DNA of 64,000 bases, taken from positions 62,001 through 126,000 of the forward strand of contig JAGDZJ010000017.1 of the NCBI GenBank assembly GCA_049115955.1, given 5' to 3'. The position numbers and the translations under genes were made by a program. This DNA comes from Salinispirillum sp049115955 (GTDB lineage Bacteria > Pseudomonadota > Gammaproteobacteria > Pseudomonadales > Natronospirillaceae). The notes below the pieces were generated by a model. It was not told the DNA's origin. It did not search any database and was given only the letters and a program-made list of their open reading frames with translations. Shown piece after piece: positions 35,770 through 45,010 of the stretch; position 1 is the first letter of the stretch, and each line of letters begins with the position of its first letter.

Positions 35770-36344
35770 CTTTCTTCCTCCAATACGCAGGCCAGCAAGA
35801 ATTCCAAGCCTTCTAAATGTCGCCGACAGGTCGCAACGTCTTCACCGACCGCATACAAACCATGCCCGGCAACCAGAAAACCCCATGACATGGGCCATTG
35901 TGCTTGAACCTCTGCGGCGATGTCTGCCATGACTTGTGAGTTAGGCACCACCGGCAAGGTAATGCTGGCGTCATGAGTGCGATTTCCGGACAGGGCTTTT
36001 TGCATCTCGAAGCCGGCAAATATTACACCCTCGGGGTGGCGACGCGACAACACAGTAGCGGCGACCGAGTGCGTGTGCAGTACACAGCCGATGGTGTCGT
36101 CCATGCCATAAAGCGCGGCATGCAATTCACTCTCGGCACTCGGCACGCCTGTGCCATCCAGCACTAAGCCAACGGCGTCACACAGCAGCAAATCGGCGGC
36201 TTGGATGCGTGTCTTGTCGCGCCCTGATGCGGTGACCAAATACCCTTGTGGTACGCGCGCCGAAAAATTGCCACCGGTGGCAGGCGTCCAGCCTTGTGCC
36301 GCCACCCATGCGATGGCATCGAGCAATTCTTCTTGCGTGGTCAT
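35757..36344 (-). CDS. mtnB: methylthioribulose-1-phosphate dehydratase MtnB
   Basis: Class II aldolase-fold, zinc-dependent dehydratase of 195 aa. It shows GWTPATGGNFSAR, the zinc ligands in VLHTHSVAAT and the later GHGLYAVGEDVATCRRHLEGLEFL. The ATG at 36344 is preferred to starts at 36356 and 36359 because GGGAG stands seven bases before it. It leads the mtnBCD operon, divergent from mtnA. Confidence 0.95.
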   Translation of the reverse strand: MTTQEELLDAIAWVAAQGWTPATGGNFSARVPQGYLVTASGRDKTRIQAADLLLCDAVGLVLDGTGVPSAESELHAALYGMDDTIGCVLHTHSVAATVLSRRHPEGVIFAGFEMQKALSGNRTHDASITLPVVPNSQVMADIAAEVQAQWPMSWGFLVAGHGLYAVGEDVATCRRHLEGLEFLLACVLEEERWQR

Positions 36345-36401
36345 ATTGGCTCCCATCAAATATTCGAAGCATTGTATATGATATCATTTTGCCCGTTAAC
36401 T

Positions 36402-36424
36402 GAGGGGTGTCTATAAAACCCCTC
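36402..36424 (+). promoter_or_regulatory. hairpin in the leader of mtnA
   Basis: A perfect 7-bp inverted repeat (GAGGGGT and ACCCCTC, 9-base loop) followed by TTTCTC lies 40 bases before mtnA. Upstream, 36378-36387 is a 10-base palindrome (ATGATATCAT) in the divergent promoter region, which also holds a possible -10 (TATGAT). The hairpin could be an attenuator or the 3' half of a small leader. I could not match it to a known SAM riboswitch. Confidence 0.4.
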
Positions 36425-36463
36425 TTTCTCAATCTGCCGTTGTTAAACCTGAGGATTGTCCCA

Positions 36464-37480
36464 ATGCAGGATCTACAGGCCCGCAGCCTGCGTGTAACCA
36501 GCAACCATATTGAATACCTCGACCAGACTCAACTGCCGCAGCAGGAAGTCTGGCAACCTTGCGACACCCCAGAACAATGGCAAGCGGCGGTGAAATCTCT
36601 GGCTATTCGCGGTGCGCCCTTGATTGGTTTGAGCGCCGCACTGGTACTGGCGCGCTACGCCACCGAGTATCCAGTCACTGAATGGTCGGCAATGAGTGAG
36701 CGCTTACGGGCCACACGCCCTACCGCCGTCAACTTGATGTACTGCCTAGATGAAATGGCGAAGACTTTTGCCGCCGGACCAGAAGCCTTGAGCCAACGCG
36801 CCGCCGAACTGTTTGCTGAAGACCGCGCGCTCTGTCAACGCATGGCGGAACGCGGCGCTGACTTGCTGGCCGATGGCGACCGCGTACTCACGCATTGCAA
36901 TACCGGTGCGCTGGCGACCGCTGGCGTTGGTACGGCCATTGGCGCATTGGCCATTGCCCATCAACGCGGCACACGCCTGACGGTGTTTGTCGATGAAACG
37001 CGACCCCTGTTGCAAGGCGGCCGACTGACGGCGTGGGAGATGGGCGACTTGGGCATCCCCTACGAACTGATCTGCGACAGCATGGCGGCCAGCCTGATGG
37101 CTGCGGGCCGTGTGGACAAAGTCATGGTCGGTGCCGACCGCATCTGTGCCAACGGCGATTTTGCCAATAAAGTGGGTACTTACATGTTGGCTGTACTGGC
37201 CCACCATCACAATGTACCCTTTTATGTCGTAGCGCCCTACACCACGGTCGATCCGCAGTGTCAGTCCGGCGCAGACATTCCCATCGAACAACGCGACCCT
37301 AATGAAGTACGTGGCGTAAGCGGGGCTTTTGGCTCGGTCAGTTGGGCGCCAAAGGACGCGCCAGTATGGAACCCGGCCTTTGATGTGACCCCGGCTGAGT
37401 TGGTGACGGCATGGATTTTAGACACGGGGGTGTTTAAGCCCTACGATATCGCTCGTGGTGTTCACATGATGCGTCCCTAA
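36464..37480 (+). CDS. mtnA: methylthioribose-1-phosphate isomerase MtnA
   Basis: Enzyme of 338 aa of the eIF2B-related isomerase family that converts methylthioribose-1-phosphate to the ribulose form. Visible motifs are the AIRGAPLIGLSAAL block, THCNTGALATAGVGTAIG with the active-site cysteine, and VMVGADRICANGDFANKVGTY with the catalytic Asp. GAGGA stands nine bases before the ATG at 36464. The frame open from 36407 is not needed. It works with mtnBCD on the other side of the divergent promoter. The MtnP or MtnN/MtnK step is not in this window. Confidence 0.95.
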   Translation: MQDLQARSLRVTSNHIEYLDQTQLPQQEVWQPCDTPEQWQAAVKSLAIRGAPLIGLSAALVLARYATEYPVTEWSAMSERLRATRPTAVNLMYCLDEMAKTFAAGPEALSQRAAELFAEDRALCQRMAERGADLLADGDRVLTHCNTGALATAGVGTAIGALAIAHQRGTRLTVFVDETRPLLQGGRLTAWEMGDLGIPYELICDSMAASLMAAGRVDKVMVGADRICANGDFANKVGTYMLAVLAHHHNVPFYVVAPYTTVDPQCQSGADIPIEQRDPNEVRGVSGAFGSVSWAPKDAPVWNPAFDVTPAELVTAWILDTGVFKPYDIARGVHMMRP

Positions 37481-37598
37481 AAACACGCTGAGCTCGTGCT
37501 GACAGCGTTAAATTCGGTTTCAAAATGCTCACTTACAAGGTGTAAGCTCCGCTGTTTCAACCAAATTTGCCTTGCCAGCCCTTCGCTCAGCACGTTTT
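37480..37598. repeat. 119-bp imperfect palindrome at the mtnA 3' end, family 3 (copy 2)
   Basis: The element starts at the last base of the mtnA stop codon and is symmetric around 37539 (CTTAC and GTAAG at the centre, AAACACGCTGAGC and its complement at the ends). It shares blocks such as AAATTTGCCTTGCCAGC, AAATGCTCACTTAC and GCGTTAAA with the element at 46521-46641. The remaining 115 bases before uppP hold no gene. Confidence 0.8.
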
Positions 37599-37713
37599 TG
37601 GTCTTGGAGTTCATGCTGACTGTGTTTCATTTGAGTTCAAAACATTCACTGGCTTGCCACAGACGGCCAATTTCCCTATTGTTCGGCGCACGATTATTTG
37701 ACAGGTTTACCAC

Positions 37714-38511
37714 ATGGAATGGCTACAAGTACTCCTGCTGGGGTTGATTCAAGGTATTACCGAGTTTCTGCCCGTATCCAGTTCGGCGCATCTTATCTTG
37801 GTGCCGGTACTGAGCGACTGGGACGATCAAGGGCTCGCCTTCGACGTCGCTCTGCATTTGGGCAGCCTGTCAGCCGTGGTGCTGTATTTTCGCCGTGACC
37901 TGATCAATATGACGGTGGCGTGGACACGCTCCGTTACTCAACGCAGTTTAGATGCCGACAGCAAACTGGCGTGGGCGGTCATTCTCGGGACTATTCCGGT
38001 CGGTTTGGCGGGACTGGTGTTCAAAGACGCCATCGAAACCCATTTGCGCTCGCCCATCATCTTGGCGGTATCGCTGATCGTCTTTGGTTTGGTGCTGGGC
38101 TGGGCGGACTGGCGGCAGCGTGGTACGCGTTCAGAGCACCAAATGACGTGGAAAGACGTTGTGTGGATAGGCTTGGCGCAAGCCTTGGCATTGATTCCCG
38201 GCACCTCACGCTCTGGTATCACTATGACAGCAGCACTGTTGGTCGGTATGAGCCGCGAAGGCGCGGCACGTTTTTCCTTCCTGCTGTCCATCCCCGTCAT
38301 CACGTTGGCTGGCCTGTTAGAAGTCTGGGGGCTGATGCAGGCTCAGGAGGCCATTGACTGGACGGCTATGTTCTGGGGTACGGTGATTTCGGGTGTCAGC
38401 GCCTATGCCTGCATCCATTATTTCTTGGCGTTTATTAAACGCATCGGCATGCAGCCTTTTGTGATTTATCGCGTAGTACTCGGTGCGTTGCTGCTGATGG
38501 TTTTTCTTTGA
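37714..38511 (+). CDS. uppP: undecaprenyl-diphosphatase UppP (BacA)
   Basis: Polytopic membrane enzyme of 265 aa that recycles the undecaprenyl lipid carrier for cell-wall synthesis and gives bacitracin resistance. The two family motifs are LIQGITEFLPVSSSAHLIL near residue 9 and the PGTSRSGITMTAALLVG block near residue 165. Length and membrane layout are normal. Confidence 0.96.
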   Translation: MEWLQVLLLGLIQGITEFLPVSSSAHLILVPVLSDWDDQGLAFDVALHLGSLSAVVLYFRRDLINMTVAWTRSVTQRSLDADSKLAWAVILGTIPVGLAGLVFKDAIETHLRSPIILAVSLIVFGLVLGWADWRQRGTRSEHQMTWKDVVWIGLAQALALIPGTSRSGITMTAALLVGMSREGAARFSFLLSIPVITLAGLLEVWGLMQAQEAIDWTAMFWGTVISGVSAYACIHYFLAFIKRIGMQPFVIYRVVLGALLLMVFL

Positions 38512-38519
38512 CCGTCTAA

Positions 38520-38566
38520 CAGAAGTGTGGCATTCCTGAATTCCTGTCAGCAATGTCGCACTTCTG
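38520..38566 (+). terminator. hairpin terminator after uppP
   Basis: An extended imperfect inverted repeat whose outer arms are CAGAAGTG and CACTTCTG lies nine bases after the uppP stop codon. It is followed by a T-poor stretch, so it may work only weakly. Confidence 0.5.
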
Positions 38567-38671
38567 CACTTGAGTCTGGCTGCTTGGGCAGGCACTCGCA
38601 CACCAACGTTCACCTCGCCGCGCTGTACAAACTATACTCAACCCAATAAAAATTATTATTGGTTGTCTGCA

Positions 38672-40126
38672 ATGAATCCCATCAAGTTGTACGTGCGTTT
38701 ATTTACTCCCCAAGGAAAGGACTTTCAAGACGGTCAGCACCCGCAAGAAAACATGGTGCTGGTGTTTGCTTTCTTTGGCGTGGTCATCGCCCTTTACAGC
38801 TTTTTGAAATGGAACGGTTACGGTGTGGCGCCCTTGGTGCTGAGTTCGTTGGTGCTGCTGGGTCTAACCCTGACCGCCAGTACTTTGATGAAGATCGGCG
38901 CCCCAACGGTCGTGACCATCAACGTGACCTTGACCGGTTTTGCCGTGCATGCCATCAACATGGTATTTCAAACAGGCGGCATCGACTCGCCGCACATTCT
39001 CTGGCTCATCGCGCTGGTCGTTGGCACCTACTTTATGGCCGACGCTCGCTCGGCTTTCGGCTGGACCATCGTATTTGTGTTGGCCTTGGTGTTTATGATC
39101 AGTCGTGATGTGTCCGGTGCATATGTACCCAGTCTCGAACTCGATGCCCGAGCATTGCGCGTGGAAACCTGGTCAGGCTACCTCCTACCAATGATCATGG
39201 TCTGGGTGATGCAGAGTATTAGCCTGAAGGTGCGCAACAACGCCATGCAGTCGACTCGTGAGGCGTTAGCCGCCGCAGAAGTGAGTGCCGCCGAAGCGAG
39301 TCGCAACTCGCAACACCTCAGTGCTGTGCTTGAACAGGCCGAATCGAGTGTAAGCCATCTGTACGAGGGCGGCGCACATCTGAGTGAACTGCAGGGTTCG
39401 GTGCAAGAGCACAGCCAGAGCATCCAAGAGCAGTCACAGCAATTGGCTGAAGCCGCGACCTTTTTTAATGACCGTCTGAATCAAGTATCGGCGTCGCTGA
39501 GCGAAGGCAATGAATTGGTCCAGAGAATTAATCGTGAAGCCGCCACCGCCTCCACCGACAGCACCGAAAGCGCGAGCGCGATGGAAGCCGTGGTGAGCAG
39601 CATGGATCAAATTAAAGACAACAATGACCGCATTGAAGTGGCGACCCGCCTGATCAATGACATTGCGCAGCAAACCAACTTGTTGGCCTTGAACGCAGCC
39701 ATCGAAGCGGCCCGCGCCGGTGAAGCCGGACGCGGCTTTGCCGTAGTAGCGGACGAGGTGCGAAATTTGTCACAGAAATCCGACACATCGGCCAATGAAA
39801 TCCGCACTTTGTTGAATCAAAGCATCGCCGACATCGACAGTGGCATTACCGTGGTGGGCACCGCACGCGAGACCCTGACTCGCGTACTGACGTCTGTGAC
39901 CAGCATCAGCCAGTCTATCGAATCCGTCAGTGCACAGATCGTCGAGCAGAATCGTGAATTGGTGGAAATGGCGCAGTCGAGCAGTGAACTGTCTGACATC
40001 AGTCAGCAGCAAACGCACTCCGCCGCCGCCCTGATTGAAAGCCAGAAAGCACTGAAAGTGCAGGCTGAAGAGCTGACGCAGCTCTCAAGAAGCATGCAGG
40101 ATGTGATGCACGGCGGGCACAGCTAA
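38672..40126 (+). CDS. chemoreceptor with a multi-helix membrane sensor domain
   Basis: Methyl-accepting chemotaxis protein of 484 aa. Instead of a periplasmic domain it has about six closely spaced membrane helices (residues 30-190) and then a coiled-coil signalling domain. The tip is IAQQTNLLALNAAIEAARAGE near residue 335. No HAMP domain is obvious. The layout suggests sensing of a membrane-linked signal such as redox or energy state, by analogy with other integral-membrane sensor receptors. That is inference. The ATG at 38672 is the first that leads into the hydrophobic domain; the frame is open upstream. Confidence 0.9.
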   Translation: MNPIKLYVRLFTPQGKDFQDGQHPQENMVLVFAFFGVVIALYSFLKWNGYGVAPLVLSSLVLLGLTLTASTLMKIGAPTVVTINVTLTGFAVHAINMVFQTGGIDSPHILWLIALVVGTYFMADARSAFGWTIVFVLALVFMISRDVSGAYVPSLELDARALRVETWSGYLLPMIMVWVMQSISLKVRNNAMQSTREALAAAEVSAAEASRNSQHLSAVLEQAESSVSHLYEGGAHLSELQGSVQEHSQSIQEQSQQLAEAATFFNDRLNQVSASLSEGNELVQRINREAATASTDSTESASAMEAVVSSMDQIKDNNDRIEVATRLINDIAQQTNLLALNAAIEAARAGEAGRGFAVVADEVRNLSQKSDTSANEIRTLLNQSIADIDSGITVVGTARETLTRVLTSVTSISQSIESVSAQIVEQNRELVEMAQSSSELSDISQQQTHSAAALIESQKALKVQAEELTQLSRSMQDVMHGGHS

Positions 40127-40174
40127 AACGACCGTTCTTGCCTGGATTTAAAAGCCTCAAAGGCAAAGAAGTGA

Positions 40175-40786
40175 CTATAGGAAGCCTTGATCGCGGGCAA
40201 TCCGCGCCGCATCTACCCGATTCCTTGCGCCCAGTTTACTGATCGCCTCGCTGAGATAATTGCGTACCGTGCCCTCGGAGCGAAATATCTTGGCGGCGAT
40301 AGCTGCGGTGGTTAAGCCTTCTGCCGCCAGCTTCAATACCTGCCGCTCTCGGTCACTCAAAGGGTCAACCACTTGGCGCGCTTCGGCCGCCAATTCGGGA
40401 TCGATCACGCGCCCACCGGCCAGCATACGTCGTACAGAGGCGGCCAGTTGCTCGGCGGGTGTGTCTTTCAGCATGTAACCACGCACACCGCTGTCCAGCG
40501 CGCGCTTCAGGTAGCCACTACGAGCAAAGGTGGTGATCACCCCCACTACGGTGTCAGGACTGTGCTCACGCATCCTGCGGGCCAGCTCAAGGCCACCCAT
40601 GTTCGGCATCTCGATGTCGGTCAGTACCACATCAACGGTATTGCGTTGAAGGAACTCCCACGCTTGCTGGCCATCGGCCATCTGCCCAACCACGGTCATG
40701 TCCGGTTCCATGTCCAACAACGCCGACAAGGCACCGAGAATCAGCATTTGATCCTCAACCAGCAAAATACGAATGGGCTGACTCAT
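40175..40786 (-). CDS. NarL/DesR-type response regulator
   Basis: DNA-binding response regulator of 203 aa. The receiver domain starts IRILLVEDQMLILGALSALL with the acidic pocket, the phospho-acceptor Asp in VDVVLTDIEMPNMGG and the Lys in GYMLKDTPAEQLA. The LuxR-type helix-turn-helix is LSDRERQVLKLAAEGLTTAA with IFRSEGTVRNYLSEAISKL. Its ATG overlaps the kinase stop codon (ATGA). It is very like DesR/LiaR-type regulators; the target genes are unknown. Confidence 0.94.
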   Translation of the reverse strand: MSQPIRILLVEDQMLILGALSALLDMEPDMTVVGQMADGQQAWEFLQRNTVDVVLTDIEMPNMGGLELARRMREHSPDTVVGVITTFARSGYLKRALDSGVRGYMLKDTPAEQLAASVRRMLAGGRVIDPELAAEARQVVDPLSDRERQVLKLAAEGLTTAAIAAKIFRSEGTVRNYLSEAISKLGARNRVDAARIARDQGFL

Positions 40787-41940
40787 GACAGCACCGCCAC
40801 CCCGACCACTTGGTCTTTGTCTATGGGAAAGGCTACAGCCATTACCGTACCGCCATCGCTGTGCCAACGCACCAAGCCACCCGCCGTTTGCACACGTGTA
40901 CGAATACCCATGATGCCGTTACCGGCGGGGCCGCTCAGCCCGCAACCGTTGTCACGCAATTGCATCTGCAAACGACCGTCCTTATGCGAAATGGTCAGCT
41001 GGGCTTCCGAAGCGTTGGCGTGACAGACAATATTGGTCACGCCTTCGCGCAACACTTGTCCTAACACGGGCTCTAGCTCTTCCGGCACCGGTGCGTCGGT
41101 ATCAGCCACAAAACGTACACCCGCCGACGATAGGATGTTACGCGCTGAGTTGATCTCTAACGCCAGTCCACCCAGATGGTAACCGCTCACGGCCGCCCGC
41201 ACTTGTTGCAGGCTTTCGCGCGCGGCTTTTTCGATGTCTTTCATTTCTTGACGTGCGCGCTCTGGGTCGCGCTCTAATAAGCGCTCAGCTAATTCAGCCT
41301 TAATACGAATACCCGACAGGGTGTGCCCTAGCAGATCATGCAGGTCACGCGCGATGCGCTCGCGCTCGGCCGTGCGCGCCAGCTCTTCCGCTTCATTCTG
41401 GGATTTTAGTAGGGCTTGATGCTGGTCGATGTAGCGAATGAACACTTCGTCCATCAAGCCACCAAACACTGCCAAGAAGAAGACAATGGTGAGCAGCAAG
41501 CCACTCATTCCGAGATGGAAGCCGTAGCCCACCGCGATGCTTAACACGACCAGTTGCGTAATGAAGGCTGGCAACTTTTGGCGCGCGCGCGACAAGAACG
41601 TGAGACTGAACAAAAGAAAGACATACCCGGCTTCGGTAAACGGCAGGGTAAACAGACAGATCGCTAACATAGCGAAGACGAAGAACAAACGCCCAGCGCC
41701 CTTTTGCCACAACCCGGCAAACAGGAGCACGGGCGCAACGACGCTGACCGTTAAGAGAATGGTCAGGCGTTCGACCGTAAAACCGGGCCACAACAAACCC
41801 AACCAAAATACGGCCAGATGCACAGCCAACATGCCAGGCACCATCCAATCGAGAAAGAACGGATGGTCGTCAGGCAGCCAAGCTTTGTAGTGCCACCAGG
41901 GATAGGCTGACAGGCGGTTACGAGGAAAGTCTATAGTCAT
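40783..41940 (-). CDS. DesK-type membrane sensor histidine kinase
   Basis: Kinase of 385 aa with five or six N-terminal membrane helices (about residues 30-170) and a HisKA_3 dimerisation region RERIARDLHDLLGHTLSGI holding the phospho-accepting His. The ATPase domain carries LREGVTNIVCHANA (N box) and LRDNGCGLSGPAGNGIMGI. In this family such kinases sense membrane fluidity or envelope stress. It is coupled to the regulator that follows. Confidence 0.93.
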   Translation of the reverse strand: MTIDFPRNRLSAYPWWHYKAWLPDDHPFFLDWMVPGMLAVHLAVFWLGLLWPGFTVERLTILLTVSVVAPVLLFAGLWQKGAGRLFFVFAMLAICLFTLPFTEAGYVFLLFSLTFLSRARQKLPAFITQLVVLSIAVGYGFHLGMSGLLLTIVFFLAVFGGLMDEVFIRYIDQHQALLKSQNEAEELARTAERERIARDLHDLLGHTLSGIRIKAELAERLLERDPERARQEMKDIEKAARESLQQVRAAVSGYHLGGLALEINSARNILSSAGVRFVADTDAPVPEELEPVLGQVLREGVTNIVCHANASEAQLTISHKDGRLQMQLRDNGCGLSGPAGNGIMGIRTRVQTAGGLVRWHSDGGTVMAVAFPIDKDQVVGVAVLS

Positions 41941-42014
41941 GCCCTCATTGTCGTCAGAACGGAGGTCGAAAACGAGTGACCTTTGTCACCACCCCAGCCC
42001 TCCATTAAGGAGTC

Positions 42015-43355
42015 TCAAGCAGCGCCGTCACCGTCCATCAATTCTTTCTGCACCTTATCGGCTGCTACGGTTAAGCCCAACACCTTGCCGATGCTCTGCG
42101 TGTCTCGCCACGCATTGCCCAAACAACTGGTTGCACCGGGCGATGGCGTCATATTGAAAATCAGGCCCACTCCGGTATCCATACGGACCTCACCGGGCAC
42201 TAGATTCATGGTCGCTCGCTCAATCAACTGTGGCCGTAAACCGCCAACACCGACAGCGCGCGACAGATCTTTGCGCTTCAATTCAGGGACGACTTTGCGT
42301 GCCTGACGTAAGAAGCTGTAGCGCCGTAAACCGGGTATCTGATACATCAGATTGCGCAGCATAAAGGGGCGCAAATCGCCGTCTTTAAACCACTTCCAAA
42401 GCGCCCGTGGCGCCACGTTACGCGCCCCCTCTACCGCACTGAAGTCGCGTTTCGATGTACTCAGGTAGCGCTCTAAGCGGCGAATGGGCCATGTCGTGGG
42501 GCCAAAGCGCGTTTGCGTCAAGTCGAGTACATCGGCGTCGCCGTGCACCGCGGCAAAAGGTAGCTTGTCGTTCTGCAAGGTATACACCTTACCTTGTAGA
42601 CAACTGGCCGCCACGTAGTAATTACCGGCCACCGGCAAGCAGGTGTACTCATGCCCATACCCCATACGCTGGGCGTACAGCAAGCTGTGTCCGCCCGCAC
42701 ACACCACCACGGCGCGGGCATACCAGACGCCCTTGGCGGTCTGCAACCGATAGCCATCAGTGGTTGTCGTCAGAGATTCCACCGCATTACCCAACTGTAC
42801 GTCCAAGGCGGAATTGGCTTGCTGCGCTTGCGCTAACAACGAACGACTCAAGGCGGCGAAATCGATGGCTGACACGCGGCCCGTCACACCGATTGCCGCC
42901 ACGGGTTCCGTGCGCCCAGCCATCACCTTAGGCTCTATGGCGGCAATGTCATCGGCTTCTAGCCAACGCAAATAGGGAAAGCTCTGCTGTAACCACTGCC
43001 AGCGCTCGCGCAATTTGGCTATTTCGGTCTCACCCACCGCCAACACCATTTTTGGCATACGAAAGCCAATACGCTCTGCATCCGGCTGTTGGCGCACGTA
43101 GTTAGCCAGCATATTAGCTGTCGCCTTCACCTCTTCTGCTTTTTCGCGGCTGTAATTAGTTTCAATATCGCCGCAGTGCAGCGTCTGAGAATTGTGCAAA
43201 CTGCCGGAATTCGCCTGTGCTACGGCGGCGTGGCGGTCGAAGATCGCTAGCGACTGCACGTTGGTATAATGACTGAGCATATAGGCATTGGCGCAACCCG
43301 TTGCCCCCGCGCCAATAATGGCGACATCAACCTGTTTACTGCCTGTACTGCTCAT
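42015..43355 (-). CDS. FAD-dependent oxidoreductase, malate:quinone oxidoreductase-like
   Basis: Flavoprotein of 446 aa of the DAO superfamily with an N-terminal FAD site (VDVAIIGAGATGCANAYML), NSGSLHNSQTLHCGDIETNYS in the substrate half and a C-terminal GVGLIFNMTPSPGATSCLG. Malate:quinone and L-2-hydroxyglutarate oxidases are the nearest families I can name. The true substrate is open. The frame extends to 43571, but the ATG at 43355 with AGGA upstream and the Rossmann strand right behind it is the better start. The gene lies four bases after dnaB, so it is probably co-transcribed with it. Confidence 0.85.
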   Translation of the reverse strand: MSSTGSKQVDVAIIGAGATGCANAYMLSHYTNVQSLAIFDRHAAVAQANSGSLHNSQTLHCGDIETNYSREKAEEVKATANMLANYVRQQPDAERIGFRMPKMVLAVGETEIAKLRERWQWLQQSFPYLRWLEADDIAAIEPKVMAGRTEPVAAIGVTGRVSAIDFAALSRSLLAQAQQANSALDVQLGNAVESLTTTTDGYRLQTAKGVWYARAVVVCAGGHSLLYAQRMGYGHEYTCLPVAGNYYVAASCLQGKVYTLQNDKLPFAAVHGDADVLDLTQTRFGPTTWPIRRLERYLSTSKRDFSAVEGARNVAPRALWKWFKDGDLRPFMLRNLMYQIPGLRRYSFLRQARKVVPELKRKDLSRAVGVGGLRPQLIERATMNLVPGEVRMDTGVGLIFNMTPSPGATSCLGNAWRDTQSIGKVLGLTVAADKVQKELMDGDGAA

Positions 43356-43359
43356 GAAC

Positions 43360-44718
43360 TCAGTCCTCTTGCGCTTGATAGTCGTACGAAAGGTTTTCGA
43401 ATCGGGTGTATTCGCCGATGAATGATAAATGGCAGGTACCAATGGGGCCGTTACGTTGCTTACCAATGATAATCTCTGCCACGTTTTGCTCCGACGTTTC
43501 AGGGTTGTAGACCACATCACGGTAGATAAAGGCAATGACGTCGGCGTCCTGCTCAATAGCGCCCGATTCACGCAAGTCCGAGTTGACGGGGCGCTTATTG
43601 GGGCGCTGCTCCAAACTCCGGTTCAACTGGGACAAAGCCACCACGGGGCATTTGAATTCTTTGGCGATGGCTTTCAACGAGCGCGAGATCTCAGAAATCT
43701 CATTCGTGCGGCCTTCCGTGAAGCCCTTTATTTTCATCAACTGCAGGTAGTCGATCATAATCAGCGCGGGCTCACCGTGCTCGCGGATCAAGCGCCGTAT
43801 GCGTGAGCGCATTTCGGACGGTGAAATACCCGCCGTATCATCAATAAACAAAGGACGATCGTGTAACTTGTTGACGGCGTTGGTTAGCTTGTCCCAGTCA
43901 TCGGCTTCCAACCTACCGGTACGCACCTTGGTTTGGTTAATGCGCCCTAATGAGGACAGCATACGTTGCACCAACTGTTCACCGGGCATTTCCAGCGAGA
44001 ATACAATGACGGGCTTGTCGCTGAACATCAGCGCGGATTCCACCAAGTTCATCGCGAAGGTGGTTTTACCCATCGAAGGACGCGCCGCAACGATGATCAA
44101 ATCACCCGGCTGCAAGCCCGTCGTCATGTTGTCGAGTTTTTCAAATCCGGTACTCAAGCCGGTGATAGGACTGTCGGAATGCGACAGCTCATCAATACGC
44201 GCCAAGGCCGTCTTTAGCAGTTCTTTAACGCCCACAGGGCCGCTGTCGGATGGTCGATCTTCAGCGATTTGGAACACCGCACGTTCCGCCTCGTCTACCA
44301 GTTCTTCGGCCGTGCGCCCTTCCGGATCATACGCACTGGTGGCCATGGTATTGGCCACTTCGATGAGGCGACGTAACAGGGCGCGCTCACGTACGATGTC
44401 CGCATAGGCATCGAGGTGCCCGATGCCCGACGCGTTCTCAACCAGCTCGGTCAGATAGATTACGCCACCGGCTTCATCCAGACTCCCTTCACGCTCCAGC
44501 TCTTCGGTCAGCGTAATAACATCAATCGGCTGCTGCGCTTCAATCTGCCCAAGCATGGCACTGAAAATAGCGCGGTGCTCAGGGCGATAGAAATCCGGAG
44601 CCGTGACTTTTTCCGACACACTGTCCCAACGCTGGTTGTCCAGCATCAAGCCGCCCAGCAGGCTTTGCTCGGCTTCTAGGGAATGCGGGGGTGTCTTAAG
44701 ATTAAATTCGTCCGTCAT
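43360..44718 (-). CDS. dnaB: replicative DNA helicase DnaB
   Basis: Hexameric replicative helicase of 452 aa. The N-terminal domain starts PPHSLEAEQSLLGGLMLD. The RecA-like ATPase domain holds Walker A ARPSMGKTTFAMN near residue 211, PALIMIDYLQLM (Walker B) and the C-terminal SDLRESGAIEQDADVIAFIYRD. No intein is present. It follows rplI, separated by a 423-base gap filled with structured repeats. Confidence 0.97.
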   Translation of the reverse strand: MTDEFNLKTPPHSLEAEQSLLGGLMLDNQRWDSVSEKVTAPDFYRPEHRAIFSAMLGQIEAQQPIDVITLTEELEREGSLDEAGGVIYLTELVENASGIGHLDAYADIVRERALLRRLIEVANTMATSAYDPEGRTAEELVDEAERAVFQIAEDRPSDSGPVGVKELLKTALARIDELSHSDSPITGLSTGFEKLDNMTTGLQPGDLIIVAARPSMGKTTFAMNLVESALMFSDKPVIVFSLEMPGEQLVQRMLSSLGRINQTKVRTGRLEADDWDKLTNAVNKLHDRPLFIDDTAGISPSEMRSRIRRLIREHGEPALIMIDYLQLMKIKGFTEGRTNEISEISRSLKAIAKEFKCPVVALSQLNRSLEQRPNKRPVNSDLRESGAIEQDADVIAFIYRDVVYNPETSEQNVAEIIIGKQRNGPIGTCHLSFIGEYTRFENLSYDYQAQED

Positions 44719-44859
44719 GAGGCTGGTTTATCGCACTGCTTTGGGTTTAAAGACTGGTTATCTTACTGACTCACGGGATGTATGGATAGGCATTAGCAAC
44801 TTTCATTGGCGGATGACGCTGCGCTTTTCCGCCCTATGGTCAACGACGGGCTACAGCGT

Positions 44860-45010
44860 GGGTGCAGGGCGTATGTCTCAAAGGGCGATCAATTGCGCCA
44901 GCAATTGACACCGCCGCTAGGCGCCCGCAGGGCGAGAAAAATGCACAAACATTTTTCTCGGACACTTTCGGCCTGCCGTGGAGCGCCGGAGGCATACGCC
45001 CTGCGCCCGC
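44860..45010. repeat. structured intergenic repeat, family 2 (copy B)
   Basis: The outer arms are GGGTGCAGGGCGTATG and CATACGCCCTGCGCCC (one mismatch). Inside are a perfect hairpin CGAGAAAAATG/CATTTTTCTCG and the conserved core CTTTCGGCCTGCCGTGGAGC that is shared with 21513-21591. Confidence 0.8.

Noticed and set aside
40373..41023. Open reading frame of 216 codons on the plus strand
   Set aside because: It is antisense to the two-component system genes, whose motifs are clear.
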